Assembly: GCA_964453665.1 (NCBI GenBank)
Contig: CAYVQT010000056.1
Location: forward strand, 1 to 19,713
DNA length: 19,713 bases
Direction of reading: 5' to 3'
Source: DAOUTY01 sp964453665
GTDB taxonomy: Bacteria > Chloroflexota > Dehalococcoidia > SZUA-161
Shown here: positions 7,699 to 14,999 of the stretch, piece after piece
Position numbering within the stretch: the first letter of the stretch is position 1
Layout: each line of letters opens with the position of its first letter
Made by a program: the position numbers and the translations under genes
Notes under the pieces: generated by a model
The model's database searches: none
Told to the model about the DNA's origin: nothing
Seen by the model: only the letters and a program-made list of their open reading frames with translations

Positions 7699-7751
7699 CC
7701 GCAACCAGAAAATCAACAACAGCGCATCCTAATTTTCAGAATAATCGACTC

Positions 7752-7780
7752 AGTTTACATCAGCGTTCTGGGACTGTCAA
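7752..7780 (-). promoter_or_regulatory. Predicted sigma-70-type promoter for glyA
   Basis: On the minus strand a perfect TTGACA (7775-7780) lies 17 bases from TAAACT (7752-7757). AT-rich sequence upstream (7781-7790) could act as an UP element. The predicted start near 7745 gives a leader of about 105 nt. The same hexamer pair and spacing recur upstream of the benzoyl-CoA reductase-like operon. Confidence 0.5.
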
Positions 7781-7834
7781 TATATAAATAGCTATGGCTT
7801 TTTCACACAGTGCCGAGGCTTATTTAAGTGCAAA

Positions 7835-7861
7835 GGCAAAGCAACCAATCGTCGCTTTGCC
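7835..7861 (-). terminator. Hairpin after the reductase operon, possible terminator
   Basis: A perfect 8-bp stem, GGCAAAGC with GCTTTGCC, encloses an 11-base loop. On the minus strand it is followed by TTTGCACTTAAAT, only moderately U-rich. It lies 46 bases beyond the ferredoxin gene stop and before the glyA promoter, the expected place for the end of the reductase operon transcript. The weak U-run keeps confidence moderate. Confidence 0.4.
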
Positions 7862-7907
7862 CTTCGAATGAGACCTAACTGTCCGGTTCTGTTTACTGCG
7901 TAAAAAA

Positions 7908-8225
7908 TCACCACGAGTGGGTGATAGCCTCTGTAGGACATGCTGTCTGGCACTTCACGTCCCTTGGTCCACTAACCGGTTTGCAAGGCGCACAGACATA
8001 TTTTAAATTCTTGCGGTGCTCTTCTTTGACATTAACAACCTGGTCATCATAATCGTCGGTTATGACTTCTAGAACGCTCTCGGGACACACCTCTACGCAC
8101 TTTCCGCAGCCATCGCATTTATCGGTATCAACGATTAGATAATAGTCACCGGAGCCATCCGTATAGCCATAGTTAGCGATGTATCCTGCCGTTATCACCA
8201 GTCTATTTAGAAGCCAACCATACAT
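7908..8225 (-). CDS. Two-cluster ferredoxin of the benzoyl-CoA reductase-like operon (BzdM-like)
   Basis: Small iron-sulfur electron carrier of 105 aa. Cluster motif 1 is C37-x2-C40-x2-C43-x3-C47-P; motif 2 is C78-x2-C81-x10-C92-x3-C96-P. Eight cysteines with this spacing indicate two [4Fe-4S] clusters, the second with the long insert seen in many low-potential ferredoxins. A tyrosine-rich N-terminal stretch of about 28 residues precedes the first cluster and matches nothing I recognise. ATG start with GAGGT 5 bases upstream. It lies 17 bases after the second ATPase gene, where bzdM stands in the Azoarcus bzdNOPQM order. In that pathway a ferredoxin donates electrons to the reductase, so the same role is inferred here. 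Confidence 0.8.
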   Translation of the reverse strand: MYGWLLNRLVITAGYIANYGYTDGSGDYYLIVDTDKCDGCGKCVEVCPESVLEVITDDYDDQVVNVKEEHRKNLKYVCAPCKPVSGPRDVKCQTACPTEAITHSW

Positions 8226-8242
8226 ATATTACCTCATTAGCA

Positions 8243-9112
8243 TTATTTACGCGATTTTAAAAGCAGATCCCTGGCGAAAATAGAGGCTCCAACGGCACCA
8301 GCGATCTGGGGATCGGGCTTTAGCGGGACTGAATCAATACCTCCCAATTCCTTCAATATTCTGCTGGTAACGCCCACATTTTTAGAGATGCCTCCGGTTA
8401 TCGTGAACTCCTTCTCTATACCGATACGCTCAAGGAGGCCAACCACCCGGTGTGCCATAGCAGAACAATAGGCAGCAAGCACCATATTTTTAGTCCAGCC
8501 ACTTCGGAGCAGACCAATGGCCTCGGATTTTGCAAATATTACACAGGTACTGCTCACCGGTTCCGGTTCCTCAGTCACCTCCAGGGACATCTGCCCTACA
8601 TCGACAATGGGAATTTGTAATAACTCTGCCATCACCTCCATGCCCCGCCCTGTACCAGCGGCGCACTTGTCATTCATCAGGAACTGCGTGACCTTTCCTC
8701 TTTCATCACAGTGTATTCCCTTTAAATCCTGGCCGCCCATGTCCAAAATCGTTCTTATGGTTGGCCCGCCCATGTAGTTTGCACCGCGAGCATGGCATGC
8801 AATTTCGGTTATCGCTTTCTTGGCCATGGGAATATTAACTCTACCATAGCCGGTTCCTACAACGAATTGAAGGTCCTCATCTTTGATTTCCGTGCCTTCA
8901 AGCGCTTTACCCAGAGCATTCCTGGCACTGTCAGGGCTGTTGGAGCCAGTACGTGTATTGCAGTAGCAATATATCTTGTCGTCGGCGAGAATCACGGCCT
9001 GTGAACTTACTGAGCCGACATCGATCCCGGCAACGAGCGTATCTGCTTTACGCCAGTCTATGTCGGGGTCTTTCCACGTATATTCTGTCCATCTGAAATA
9101 TTCAGTTGTCAT
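8243..9112 (-). CDS. bzdQ: BadF/BcrA-type ATPase subunit of benzoyl-CoA reductase-like enzyme (BzdQ position)
   Basis: ATP-hydrolysing electron-activation subunit. Members of this family use the acetate/sugar kinase-Hsc70-actin fold and a dimer-bridging [4Fe-4S] cluster. Visible motifs: phosphate-1 loop AGIDVGSVSSQAV (28-40), DMGGQD (124-129), NDKCAAGTG (147-155) with cluster ligand Cys150, STCVIFAKSE (188-197) with Cys190, and GGISKNVG (240-247). The protein is 289 aa and carries a tryptophan/tyrosine-rich N-terminal extension of about 24 residues absent from its neighbour. ATG start with GGGAG close upstream, 17 bases after the previous gene. The exact subunit letter is inferred from gene order; a lone 2-hydroxyacyl-CoA dehydratase activator would not normally come as a pair. 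Confidence 0.85.
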   Translation of the reverse strand: MTTEYFRWTEYTWKDPDIDWRKADTLVAGIDVGSVSSQAVILADDKIYCYCNTRTGSNSPDSARNALGKALEGTEIKDEDLQFVVGTGYGRVNIPMAKKAITEIACHARGANYMGGPTIRTILDMGGQDLKGIHCDERGKVTQFLMNDKCAAGTGRGMEVMAELLQIPIVDVGQMSLEVTEEPEPVSSTCVIFAKSEAIGLLRSGWTKNMVLAAYCSAMAHRVVGLLERIGIEKEFTITGGISKNVGVTSRILKELGGIDSVPLKPDPQIAGAVGASIFARDLLLKSRK

Positions 9113-9129
9113 CTCTCTCCCTTTCTCAG

Positions 9130-9894
9130 CTATGCTGCAGCGGCAAGCGCGGCCCCCAGAGCACTAACAAACTGCGGGTCCTCCGGGACCACCAGATCAA
9201 CTTCCAAATGTTTCTTCATGGCATCGACAATAGCAACATTGTTGGCTACACCGCCGATAAGTGCAACGTCGTTCTCGATAGGTATTCTGCGAACCATAGA
9301 GGATACTCTGGAGGCTATGGCATCGTGCACGGCATGAGCTATATCAGCCTTTTCAACCTTGGAATGGATTAGAGACACTACCTCCGATTCAGCAAATACG
9401 GCGCAGGTTGCATTTATGGGAGCGTCCTTAGTTGACTTAAGGGAGATCTCGATCATCTCGGGCACTTTTATCTCAAGTGCTCTGGCCATGCTTTCAACGA
9501 ACGCTCCTGACCCGGCGGCACACTTGTCGTTCTTGGCGAAGTCCAGCACTTTACCTTTCTCGTCACAGCTTATCCCTCGTGCCTCCTCGGCTCCAATATC
9601 CACAATAGTCCTTACCGAAGGATGGAGACTGGTTATTCCCCTGGCGTCAGACGTTACCTCGGTGATACTTTTGTCAGCAAAAGTCACGCTCTTCCTGCCA
9701 GCACCTGTAGAAACAATCTGCTTGATATCATCGCGCGAAATACCTGCTGCCTTTATTGCTTCATCAAGCGCCTTTTGAGCCGCCTCCATTGGCTCGAATC
9801 CGGTTGGAACGAGGCTGCGGTTCAATACCTTGCCATCATCCAAGATAACGACCTTCACTGATTGGGCTCCCATATCGATTCCAGCAGTAATCAT
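9130..9894 (-). CDS. bzdP: BadF/BcrA-type ATPase subunit of benzoyl-CoA reductase-like enzyme (BzdP position)
   Basis: Second, shorter ATPase subunit (254 aa). It shows TAGIDMGAQSVKVVILD (3-19), NDKCAAGSG (122-130) with Cys125, ATCAVFAESE (162-171) with Cys164, and GGVANNVA (214-221). The two cysteines should each provide a ligand to a cluster shared between two ATPase subunits. The nucleotide-site loop reads DIGAEEAR (99-106), whereas its partner keeps DMGGQDLK, so the pair is asymmetric at that site. ATG start with GAGGTGA upstream. It lies 53 bases after the 439-aa subunit gene. Two ATPase subunits of about 30 kDa fit the Azoarcus type; the Thauera type has one enlarged ATPase subunit. Confidence 0.85.
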   Translation of the reverse strand: MITAGIDMGAQSVKVVILDDGKVLNRSLVPTGFEPMEAAQKALDEAIKAAGISRDDIKQIVSTGAGRKSVTFADKSITEVTSDARGITSLHPSVRTIVDIGAEEARGISCDEKGKVLDFAKNDKCAAGSGAFVESMARALEIKVPEMIEISLKSTKDAPINATCAVFAESEVVSLIHSKVEKADIAHAVHDAIASRVSSMVRRIPIENDVALIGGVANNVAIVDAMKKHLEVDLVVPEDPQFVSALGAALAAAA

Positions 9895-9947
9895 TTCGAT
9901 CTCACCTCGCTGCTATAACTTAGTTTAACTGATAGACTCTTCCACGA

Positions 9948-11267
9948 TTATGCGTCAGCCATTTTGTATATACCCTGTCCTTCCAGAAACGCCTCCAGTC
10001 GATCAAGGACTCCAGTCTCGTCTATATCCCTGCAATCGGCGAAGTTACCTTCAAACATTGCCACAGAAATGCCATGGCTCTGAAGGTCGCGCTGGAAATC
10101 ATACATACTGGTGGTCATGGGCACACAACCGCGGTTCAACAATAGAAGGTAAGCATCACCCTTCCACTGATTGAAAATGATGACATACTCCTTTTTTCGA
10201 GTATCCAAATGCGACTGAAACGGATGCTCGGAACGCCAACGTGCCACCGTTCGACACAGGTCTTCCCTGTTCTTGATCTCGGGCCAGCCGGGTCTTTCCT
10301 CGGGGACAGTGGCTGGTACTACCTTGCCCTCGTCAATGAGAAAATTCACTTCGCCTGAGTTGATAAGGTAAACGTAGGTGCCCACAAAGACAACACCAAA
10401 GTTCTCAAGATACCGGAATATCTTAAGGAAGCTCCAGGGAGGAGGTGTCAGCATGGTCATCCTGTATCTCTCAGTTGGGACCGCAGCGATCTGGTTATCG
10501 ATACGGTCCTTCACCTCGTCCCTAAGAGTCTCCAGGAACTGAGTAGCTACGGCCTCATGCCTTCGCAGCATAGAGATCGGCATCAGCGCAAAGAGGCTCT
10601 TTATGTCCAGCGGTGCAGGCACAGCACCATTAAGCAGGCATATCTCTCCCCAGAGGGACTCATTACGGAAGTAATTACGCATGGCCTCGATGGCCTTCTC
10701 ATCATCGAAGGTTCTGCCGGTGACTTTCTCCATCCATTCAATGGAGTCCAAATACTGCCCGGCCACGTATTCTAACCGGTGCTGCGGGTCTCCGTCATTA
10801 GAAAGCATTGTTTCATCATCAATATAGTTCATAGGTACTCCCTGATACTCGGAGACTAACTGATGCCATTTCGGATGTCCCGCGGGGCAGTGGCGAACGC
10901 TCCATACGAAATCAAATTTAGGAAAATTACCGCCGGTGAAGTAATACTTGTCCAAGTACATAGAACCCAGGAAGTTACGCATATAGCCGCACATATCACG
11001 GGAATATCCCCTGGATTCGAACGCCTCCATACATGGGATGGAGAACGGGGGGTCGGCGGCTACGCTGGCGCCATACGGTTCGCCGGCGAGGAAAACAAAA
11101 TCACCGAGCCCCGCAAGTATGCCGTAAGGCGTCGCCGCACAGCCCAGTATCAGAATCTTTCCCTGTTCATGGCCTGTGACCAAATCCTGGTATGCCTCTA
11201 ACCTGAGTTCTTTGCCCCATTGCCAGCAATCAAGAGGTTTTGACTTGTATTTCATATTTGTTGTCAT
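9948..11267 (-). CDS. bzdO: 2-hydroxyacyl-CoA dehydratase-fold subunit of benzoyl-CoA reductase-like enzyme (BzdO/BcrB-like)
   Basis: One of two related catalytic-core subunits (HgdB/BcrB family) that bind a [4Fe-4S] cluster and take part in acyl-CoA reduction. At 439 aa it matches the larger core subunit. Candidate cluster or active-site cysteines are Cys93 (SRDMCGYMRNFLG), Cys127 (WSVRHCPAGHPKW) and Cys381 (NRGCVPMT). The domain plan follows the family: an N-terminal Rossmann-like region starting at KILILGCAATP (37-47) and a second one starting at YVIIFNQWKG (361-370). ATG start with GGAGG 10 bases upstream. It is 44 bases after the 381-aa subunit gene. The family also includes true dehydratases; the two ATPase genes downstream favour the ring-reductase reading. 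Confidence 0.84.
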   Translation of the reverse strand: MTTNMKYKSKPLDCWQWGKELRLEAYQDLVTGHEQGKILILGCAATPYGILAGLGDFVFLAGEPYGASVAADPPFSIPCMEAFESRGYSRDMCGYMRNFLGSMYLDKYYFTGGNFPKFDFVWSVRHCPAGHPKWHQLVSEYQGVPMNYIDDETMLSNDGDPQHRLEYVAGQYLDSIEWMEKVTGRTFDDEKAIEAMRNYFRNESLWGEICLLNGAVPAPLDIKSLFALMPISMLRRHEAVATQFLETLRDEVKDRIDNQIAAVPTERYRMTMLTPPPWSFLKIFRYLENFGVVFVGTYVYLINSGEVNFLIDEGKVVPATVPEERPGWPEIKNREDLCRTVARWRSEHPFQSHLDTRKKEYVIIFNQWKGDAYLLLLNRGCVPMTTSMYDFQRDLQSHGISVAMFEGNFADCRDIDETGVLDRLEAFLEGQGIYKMADA

Positions 11268-11311
11268 TCCTAATATGCCTCCGATTTTGTTGTCACAAGT
11301 TATGAAACTCC

Positions 11312-12457
11312 CTAAAATACCTCGAGTTCCGCCATTTCAAGGAAAGCCTCAATGCGGGTACGGAACTGCCCGAATGGAATGGTGACATCGAACTCCAGCA
11401 CTAGAGCGGGGATGTCAATCTCTTTGAATTTCTCCTGCAATGACGGGATATCGAACTCGTGGGGATCGCAGAACTTCTGCTGATACAGGAGCACGCCCTG
11501 GATGTTCCAGTCCTTGGCGTGCTGTATAGTGCGATCGCATCTGTCGTTGAAGTCGCTGCTTACAGCAGGACACGGCCAGCGCGTAACATAGCGGCCTGCG
11601 ATGGCAGCCAATCGGTCTTCCTGAAAAACAATGTCATCCCAAAAATAACGGCTTCCAGTACAGTGCTCGTCAATGACAACAGTACAGCCCAATTCTTCCA
11701 GCATACGCACAAAGACTATATCATCCATCTCACTGCCGACCATCATCAACCGTAAACCTGCCTCGCGGTCGAGTTTTCTGTCCGGCAACTCCGCCAGCAA
11801 ATCCTCCAGTAACTTGTTATGCTCCGCGACATCCATCAACTGGCTGGCTACCACCATCTCCATGGCCTCAGCGCCGGTAATGGGAGGATTTTCACTTTTC
11901 CTGAACTTATAGACCTGCCTCATCAAATTGCGGTTCGTGTTATATAGCTCTATCGCCTTATCGAGGTCTTCATCGGAAACGTTTTTACCTGTGAACTGCT
12001 CCATTGCCTGTTTAAAGTCAGAGAACTCTCCCCTTAAGCACGGTATCGCTCTGGAACTTTCTCTATGACATGGAAACCATATATAATGAATAAAGGGTGT
12101 CGGCACATAGTTTCGCCAGTTATCGAACGTGCCCTGAACATGGGAGCACGTGCGTGACATGGTTATTCCATCGAGATATTCATATCGCCCTTTTATCCCT
12201 TGAGCCAGGGCATCACGTGAGAATGGGCATACTGTCGGGAAAAGGTAACGGTCCGTAACGTCCTGGCCCTCATGAGTCCCCAGGATGCGTACGGGGAGCA
12301 TACCTGCAGCATATATAAGCTCCACTGGCGCATAGGTGCAAAGCCATCCAGTAACCTTACCTCCAGTTCGTTCCTTCCAGTCCCTGGCATACTGATGCCG
12401 ATTTTCCAATATCTCTTCGAACTTCTCAATTGCTCTCACTATTGATTTGTCCTCCAT
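11312..12457 (-). CDS. bzdN: 2-hydroxyacyl-CoA dehydratase-fold subunit of benzoyl-CoA reductase-like enzyme (BzdN/BcrC-like)
   Basis: First gene of the operon and the smaller catalytic-core subunit (381 aa). Family marks are GWLCTYAPVELIYAAGMLPV (37-56) with Cys40, CPFSRDALAQG (77-87), SRTCSHVQGTFDNW (101-114) with Cys104, and LLYQQKFCDPHEFD (323-336) with Cys330. Cys40, Cys104 and Cys330 occupy the positions expected for cluster ligands in this fold. The ATG at 12457 has only a weak AAAGA before it. An in-frame GTG at 12439 lies 11 bases after GGAGG and is a real alternative that removes six residues. A strong hairpin ends 18 bases upstream of the ATG, so translation initiation here may be controlled. 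Confidence 0.85.
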   Translation of the reverse strand: MEDKSIVRAIEKFEEILENRHQYARDWKERTGGKVTGWLCTYAPVELIYAAGMLPVRILGTHEGQDVTDRYLFPTVCPFSRDALAQGIKGRYEYLDGITMSRTCSHVQGTFDNWRNYVPTPFIHYIWFPCHRESSRAIPCLRGEFSDFKQAMEQFTGKNVSDEDLDKAIELYNTNRNLMRQVYKFRKSENPPITGAEAMEMVVASQLMDVAEHNKLLEDLLAELPDRKLDREAGLRLMMVGSEMDDIVFVRMLEELGCTVVIDEHCTGSRYFWDDIVFQEDRLAAIAGRYVTRWPCPAVSSDFNDRCDRTIQHAKDWNIQGVLLYQQKFCDPHEFDIPSLQEKFKEIDIPALVLEFDVTIPFGQFRTRIEAFLEMAELEVF

Positions 12458-12475
12458 TTTCTTTAGGTGACCATG

Positions 12476-12525
12476 AATAGAGGCTTTGTCGATGCCTCAA
12501 ATAGCTGGGCCGACAAGCCTCTATT
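12476..12525 (-). promoter_or_regulatory. Strong hairpin in the leader of the reductase operon
   Basis: The inverted repeat AATAGAGGCTTTGTCG (12476-12491) and CGACAAGCCTCTATT (12511-12525) has 15 paired bases and one bulged base around a 19-base loop. On the minus strand it lies within the predicted 5' leader and ends 18 bases before the bzdN ATG. The loop contains a second GAGGC (minus strand, 12494-12498) that can pair with the same downstream arm, so two mutually exclusive stems are possible. It could be a cis-acting RNA switch or, as DNA, a large operator. Confidence 0.5.
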
Positions 12526-12608
12526 TTGAAACCTTCACTGAAACTGGATTCAGCATAATCGCTGGTCAGAGATTCCTGATACGGCTGATTAAAATAACCT
12601 GATATTAA

Positions 12609-12637
12609 AGTTTACCAATTGCTGAAGCTAGTGTCAA
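12609..12637 (-). promoter_or_regulatory. Predicted promoter for the benzoyl-CoA reductase-like operon
   Basis: On the minus strand a perfect TTGACA (12632-12637) lies 17 bases from TAAACT (12609-12614). The predicted start near 12602 gives a leader of about 145 nt, which includes the hairpin at 12476-12525. A second TTGACA lies 15 bases further upstream (12647-12652). The rest of the 304-base gap from 12458 to 12761 holds the ribF promoter and no supported gene. Confidence 0.55.
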
Positions 12638-12699
12638 GTAATACCTTGTCAAGGGTAGAAGTTTCGTGACTACGCAGAAAGAATGACCTCTGATACTAC

Positions 12700-12728
12700 T
12701 TGACGTAATCTGGAGGTTATCCTAAAAT
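12700..12728 (+). promoter_or_regulatory. Predicted sigma-70-type promoter for ribF-tyrS
   Basis: TTGACG (12700-12705) and TAAAAT (12723-12728) are separated by 17 bases; each matches 5 of 6 consensus positions. Transcription would start near 12735, giving a leader of about 27 nt before the GTG of ribF. It diverges from the reductase operon promoter, with about 62 bases between the two -35 boxes. Confidence 0.6.
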
Positions 12729-12761
12729 ACACGTTGTTTAAGGTTTAGACCTATAAGTGAA

Positions 12762-13679
12762 GTGCAGGTAATATCAGAGCTATCGCGTGTTAAACCGGAG
12801 CGCGGGACCCTGCTAACAGTCGGGGTTTTCGATGGAGTCCACCTGGGTCACAAACATCTTATTGACAGGCTGACTCAGCAAGCGGGCAATAATAATCTGC
12901 TCAGCGGCGTCGTCACATTTAGTTGCCACCCTAAGGCCGTTATATCGCCCAGTAGCAGGTTGGCACGCCTGACTACGTTGGAGGAAAGAACTAGCCTTCT
13001 CAAGTCAATCGGTGTTGATTTTGTTGTCCCTTTGAACTTCGATGCTGAACTTGCTGCGCTCAGCGCCAGAGATTTTGTCATTCTGCTCCAGAAGCACTTG
13101 AACATGCTGGGCCTTGTTATAGGGCCGGATTTTGCTCTGGGACGAGGCAGAGAGGGTAGCGCTGCATGGCTGCAGGCCCTGGGGCAGGAATTAGGTTTCA
13201 GCGTCGAGGTAGTTGATCCTATCACATTGGAGGGCTCTCCAGTAAGCAGTACCGCAATAAGGAAGGCCTTAAAACAGGGAGATATGAATGTGACATCAAA
13301 GCTACTTGGACGTAATTTTAGACTAAGCGGGCAGGTAATTGGAGGCACGGAGCGCGGACATACTCTGGGCTTTCCAACAGCGAACATAGTTGTGGACTCA
13401 GAGCAGGCACTTCCAAGTGACGGCGTCTACGCTACTATGGGTCATCTGGGAGAAAAAGTCCATAAGTCAGTGACAAACATTGGCACAAGGCCGACGTTTG
13501 GCGAAGGGGAACGCACCATAGAGGTATTTTTGATAGATTTTGACGGAGATATCTATGGTCAGGACCTCACTATTGAGCTGGTAGAACGTCTACGTGGCGA
13601 GAAGAAGTTCACCGATGCCGATGAGTTATCGGCTCAGATCGCAAGAGATGTAGAACAAGCAAAGGCAGTTTTGATATAG
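12762..13679 (+). CDS. ribF: Bifunctional riboflavin kinase / FAD synthetase
   Basis: Phosphorylates riboflavin to FMN and adenylates FMN to FAD. At 305 aa it has the usual bifunctional length. The N-terminal nucleotidyltransferase domain shows GVFDGVHLGH (21-30), with the HxGH-type motif, and SSTAIRKAL (162-170). The C-terminal kinase domain shows GRNFRLSGQVIGG (183-195) and GFPTANI (203-209). The start is GTG with only a weak ribosome site (AAGTGA); no better in-frame start is near. It is followed after 20 bases by tyrS and is probably co-transcribed with it. FMN and FAD supply is needed by flavoenzymes such as the truncated oxidoreductase at the left edge, but no direct link is implied. 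Confidence 0.96.
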   Translation: MQVISELSRVKPERGTLLTVGVFDGVHLGHKHLIDRLTQQAGNNNLLSGVVTFSCHPKAVISPSSRLARLTTLEERTSLLKSIGVDFVVPLNFDAELAALSARDFVILLQKHLNMLGLVIGPDFALGRGREGSAAWLQALGQELGFSVEVVDPITLEGSPVSSTAIRKALKQGDMNVTSKLLGRNFRLSGQVIGGTERGHTLGFPTANIVVDSEQALPSDGVYATMGHLGEKVHKSVTNIGTRPTFGEGERTIEVFLIDFDGDIYGQDLTIELVERLRGEKKFTDADELSAQIARDVEQAKAVLI

Positions 13680-13699
13680 GATTACCCGGGTGTAATGAG

Positions 13700-14986
13700 A
13701 TGAATAGTGATTTGCAATATGTTATAAGTCGTGGAGTTGCAGAAATAATCATCGAGCAGGAGCTAGTGAGCCTTCTGGAGTCGGGCAAACGACTGAGACT
13801 TAAGATGGGTTTCGATCCCAGCCGCCCTGATATTCACCTCGGTCACGTGGTTGGAATGCGAAAACTGCGCCAGTTCCAGGAGTTAGGGCATCAGGTTGTG
13901 CTTATCGTTGGTGACTGGACAGCTCAGATCGGCGATCCCAGCGGTACGTCACAAACGCGCCAGATGCTTTCCGCTGAAGAGGTCCGTGCCAATGCCGAAA
14001 CCTACATGAAGCAGTTTTTCAAAGTGGTAGATAGAGAGAAAACAGAGATTTTGTGGCAGAGTGAGTGGTTCGGCAAGTTCACTCTGGCTGATGTAATCAG
14101 TCTCACCAGCAAATTCACAGTGGCTCAGCTACTGGCCAGGGATGACTTCAACCAGCGGCACGCGGCCGGGCGTCCGATTGCTATCACAGAACTGCTATAT
14201 CCGCTGCTTCAGGCTTATGACTCGGTAGAGATGGAGGCCGATGTCGAATTCGGGGGTATAGACCAGAAATTCAATTGTCTCATGGGGAGAGGGCTTCAAC
14301 AGATGATGGGGCAAACTCCGCAGCATGTTTTTTTAATGCCTCTGCTGGTAGGCACTGATGGCCAGCAGAAGATGAGCAAGAGCCTGGACAACTACATAGC
14401 CATCGAAGAACCTCCCAACGATATGTATGGAAAGGTGATGTCTATACCCGACAGCATAATGATGGACTACTATGAACTGCTTACCGATGTACCTGATGAG
14501 GCGCTTGGTGATTTCCGTCGGGGAATTTCTGATGGGCAACTAAACCCTATGGAGTTAAAAAAGGGGCTCGCCTTTTACATAGTGCGTGTCTTCCACAGTG
14601 AGCTAGAAGCAAAAAAGGCACAGGAGGAATTTGAGAGACGTTTCCAAGCTCGGGTATTACCAAAAAATATCCCAGAGATTCGGATATCGTTTAATCAGTA
14701 TGTCGACCCTCGTGTCGAACGCTCCTCCTCAGAGCTGCTTGAGCTAATCGAAGTAGATGATCAAGGAGCAGTACGCATGGGCCCGGTTAACCTTAGTTAC
14801 GTATTGAGCCATTACGGTATAGTTAAGAGCAATGCTGAAGCTAAGAGGCTTATAAATCAAGGTGCTGTTGACCTTGATGGCAGGAAGGTTACAGCTAACG
14901 GAACACCCTACATTAGAGACGGCAGTATTATCAAGGTGGGCAAGCGACGCTGGGTTAAAATCGTCGATTCTGATAAAAAACAGTAA
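13700..14986 (+). CDS. tyrS: Tyrosyl-tRNA synthetase
   Basis: Class I aminoacyl-tRNA synthetase that charges tRNA-Tyr. At 428 aa it has normal length. The HIGH-type motif is HLGH (46-49) within GFDPSRPDIHLGH, and KMSKS is at 224-228. EFGGIDQKFN (183-192) is the tyrosine/ATP pocket motif of the group with an intact KMSKS. An S4-type RNA-binding domain occupies the C-terminus (about 360-425). ATG start, with GGGTG as a modest ribosome site. It ends 13 bases before the stop codon of the convergent EF-G-like gene. No convincing terminator was seen between them. Confidence 0.97.
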   Translation: MNSDLQYVISRGVAEIIIEQELVSLLESGKRLRLKMGFDPSRPDIHLGHVVGMRKLRQFQELGHQVVLIVGDWTAQIGDPSGTSQTRQMLSAEEVRANAETYMKQFFKVVDREKTEILWQSEWFGKFTLADVISLTSKFTVAQLLARDDFNQRHAAGRPIAITELLYPLLQAYDSVEMEADVEFGGIDQKFNCLMGRGLQQMMGQTPQHVFLMPLLVGTDGQQKMSKSLDNYIAIEEPPNDMYGKVMSIPDSIMMDYYELLTDVPDEALGDFRRGISDGQLNPMELKKGLAFYIVRVFHSELEAKKAQEEFERRFQARVLPKNIPEIRISFNQYVDPRVERSSSELLELIEVDDQGAVRMGPVNLSYVLSHYGIVKSNAEAKRLINQGAVDLDGRKVTANGTPYIRDGSIIKVGKRRWVKIVDSDKKQ

Positions 14987-14999
14987 TTAGTTTCAGGCT

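Noticed and set aside
8243..12457. 2-hydroxyacyl-CoA dehydratase with its activator instead of a benzoyl-CoA reductase
   Set aside because: Such systems normally carry one activator ATPase; two distinct ATPase subunits plus a ferredoxin in bzdNOPQM order favour the reductase, though a search is needed to exclude the alternative fully.
12458..12602. T-box or other known riboswitch in the reductase operon leader
   Set aside because: No T-box AGGGTGGAACCGCG-like segment and no conserved core of a riboswitch I know; only the hairpin itself is supported.
12875..13387. A 170-codon open frame on the minus strand inside ribF
   Set aside because: ribF is certain from its motifs; the opposite frame is low-complexity and has no recognisable features.
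14987..14999. Bidirectional terminator between the convergent tyrS and EF-G-like genes
   Set aside because: The 13-base gap and adjacent sequence show no stem of useful length.
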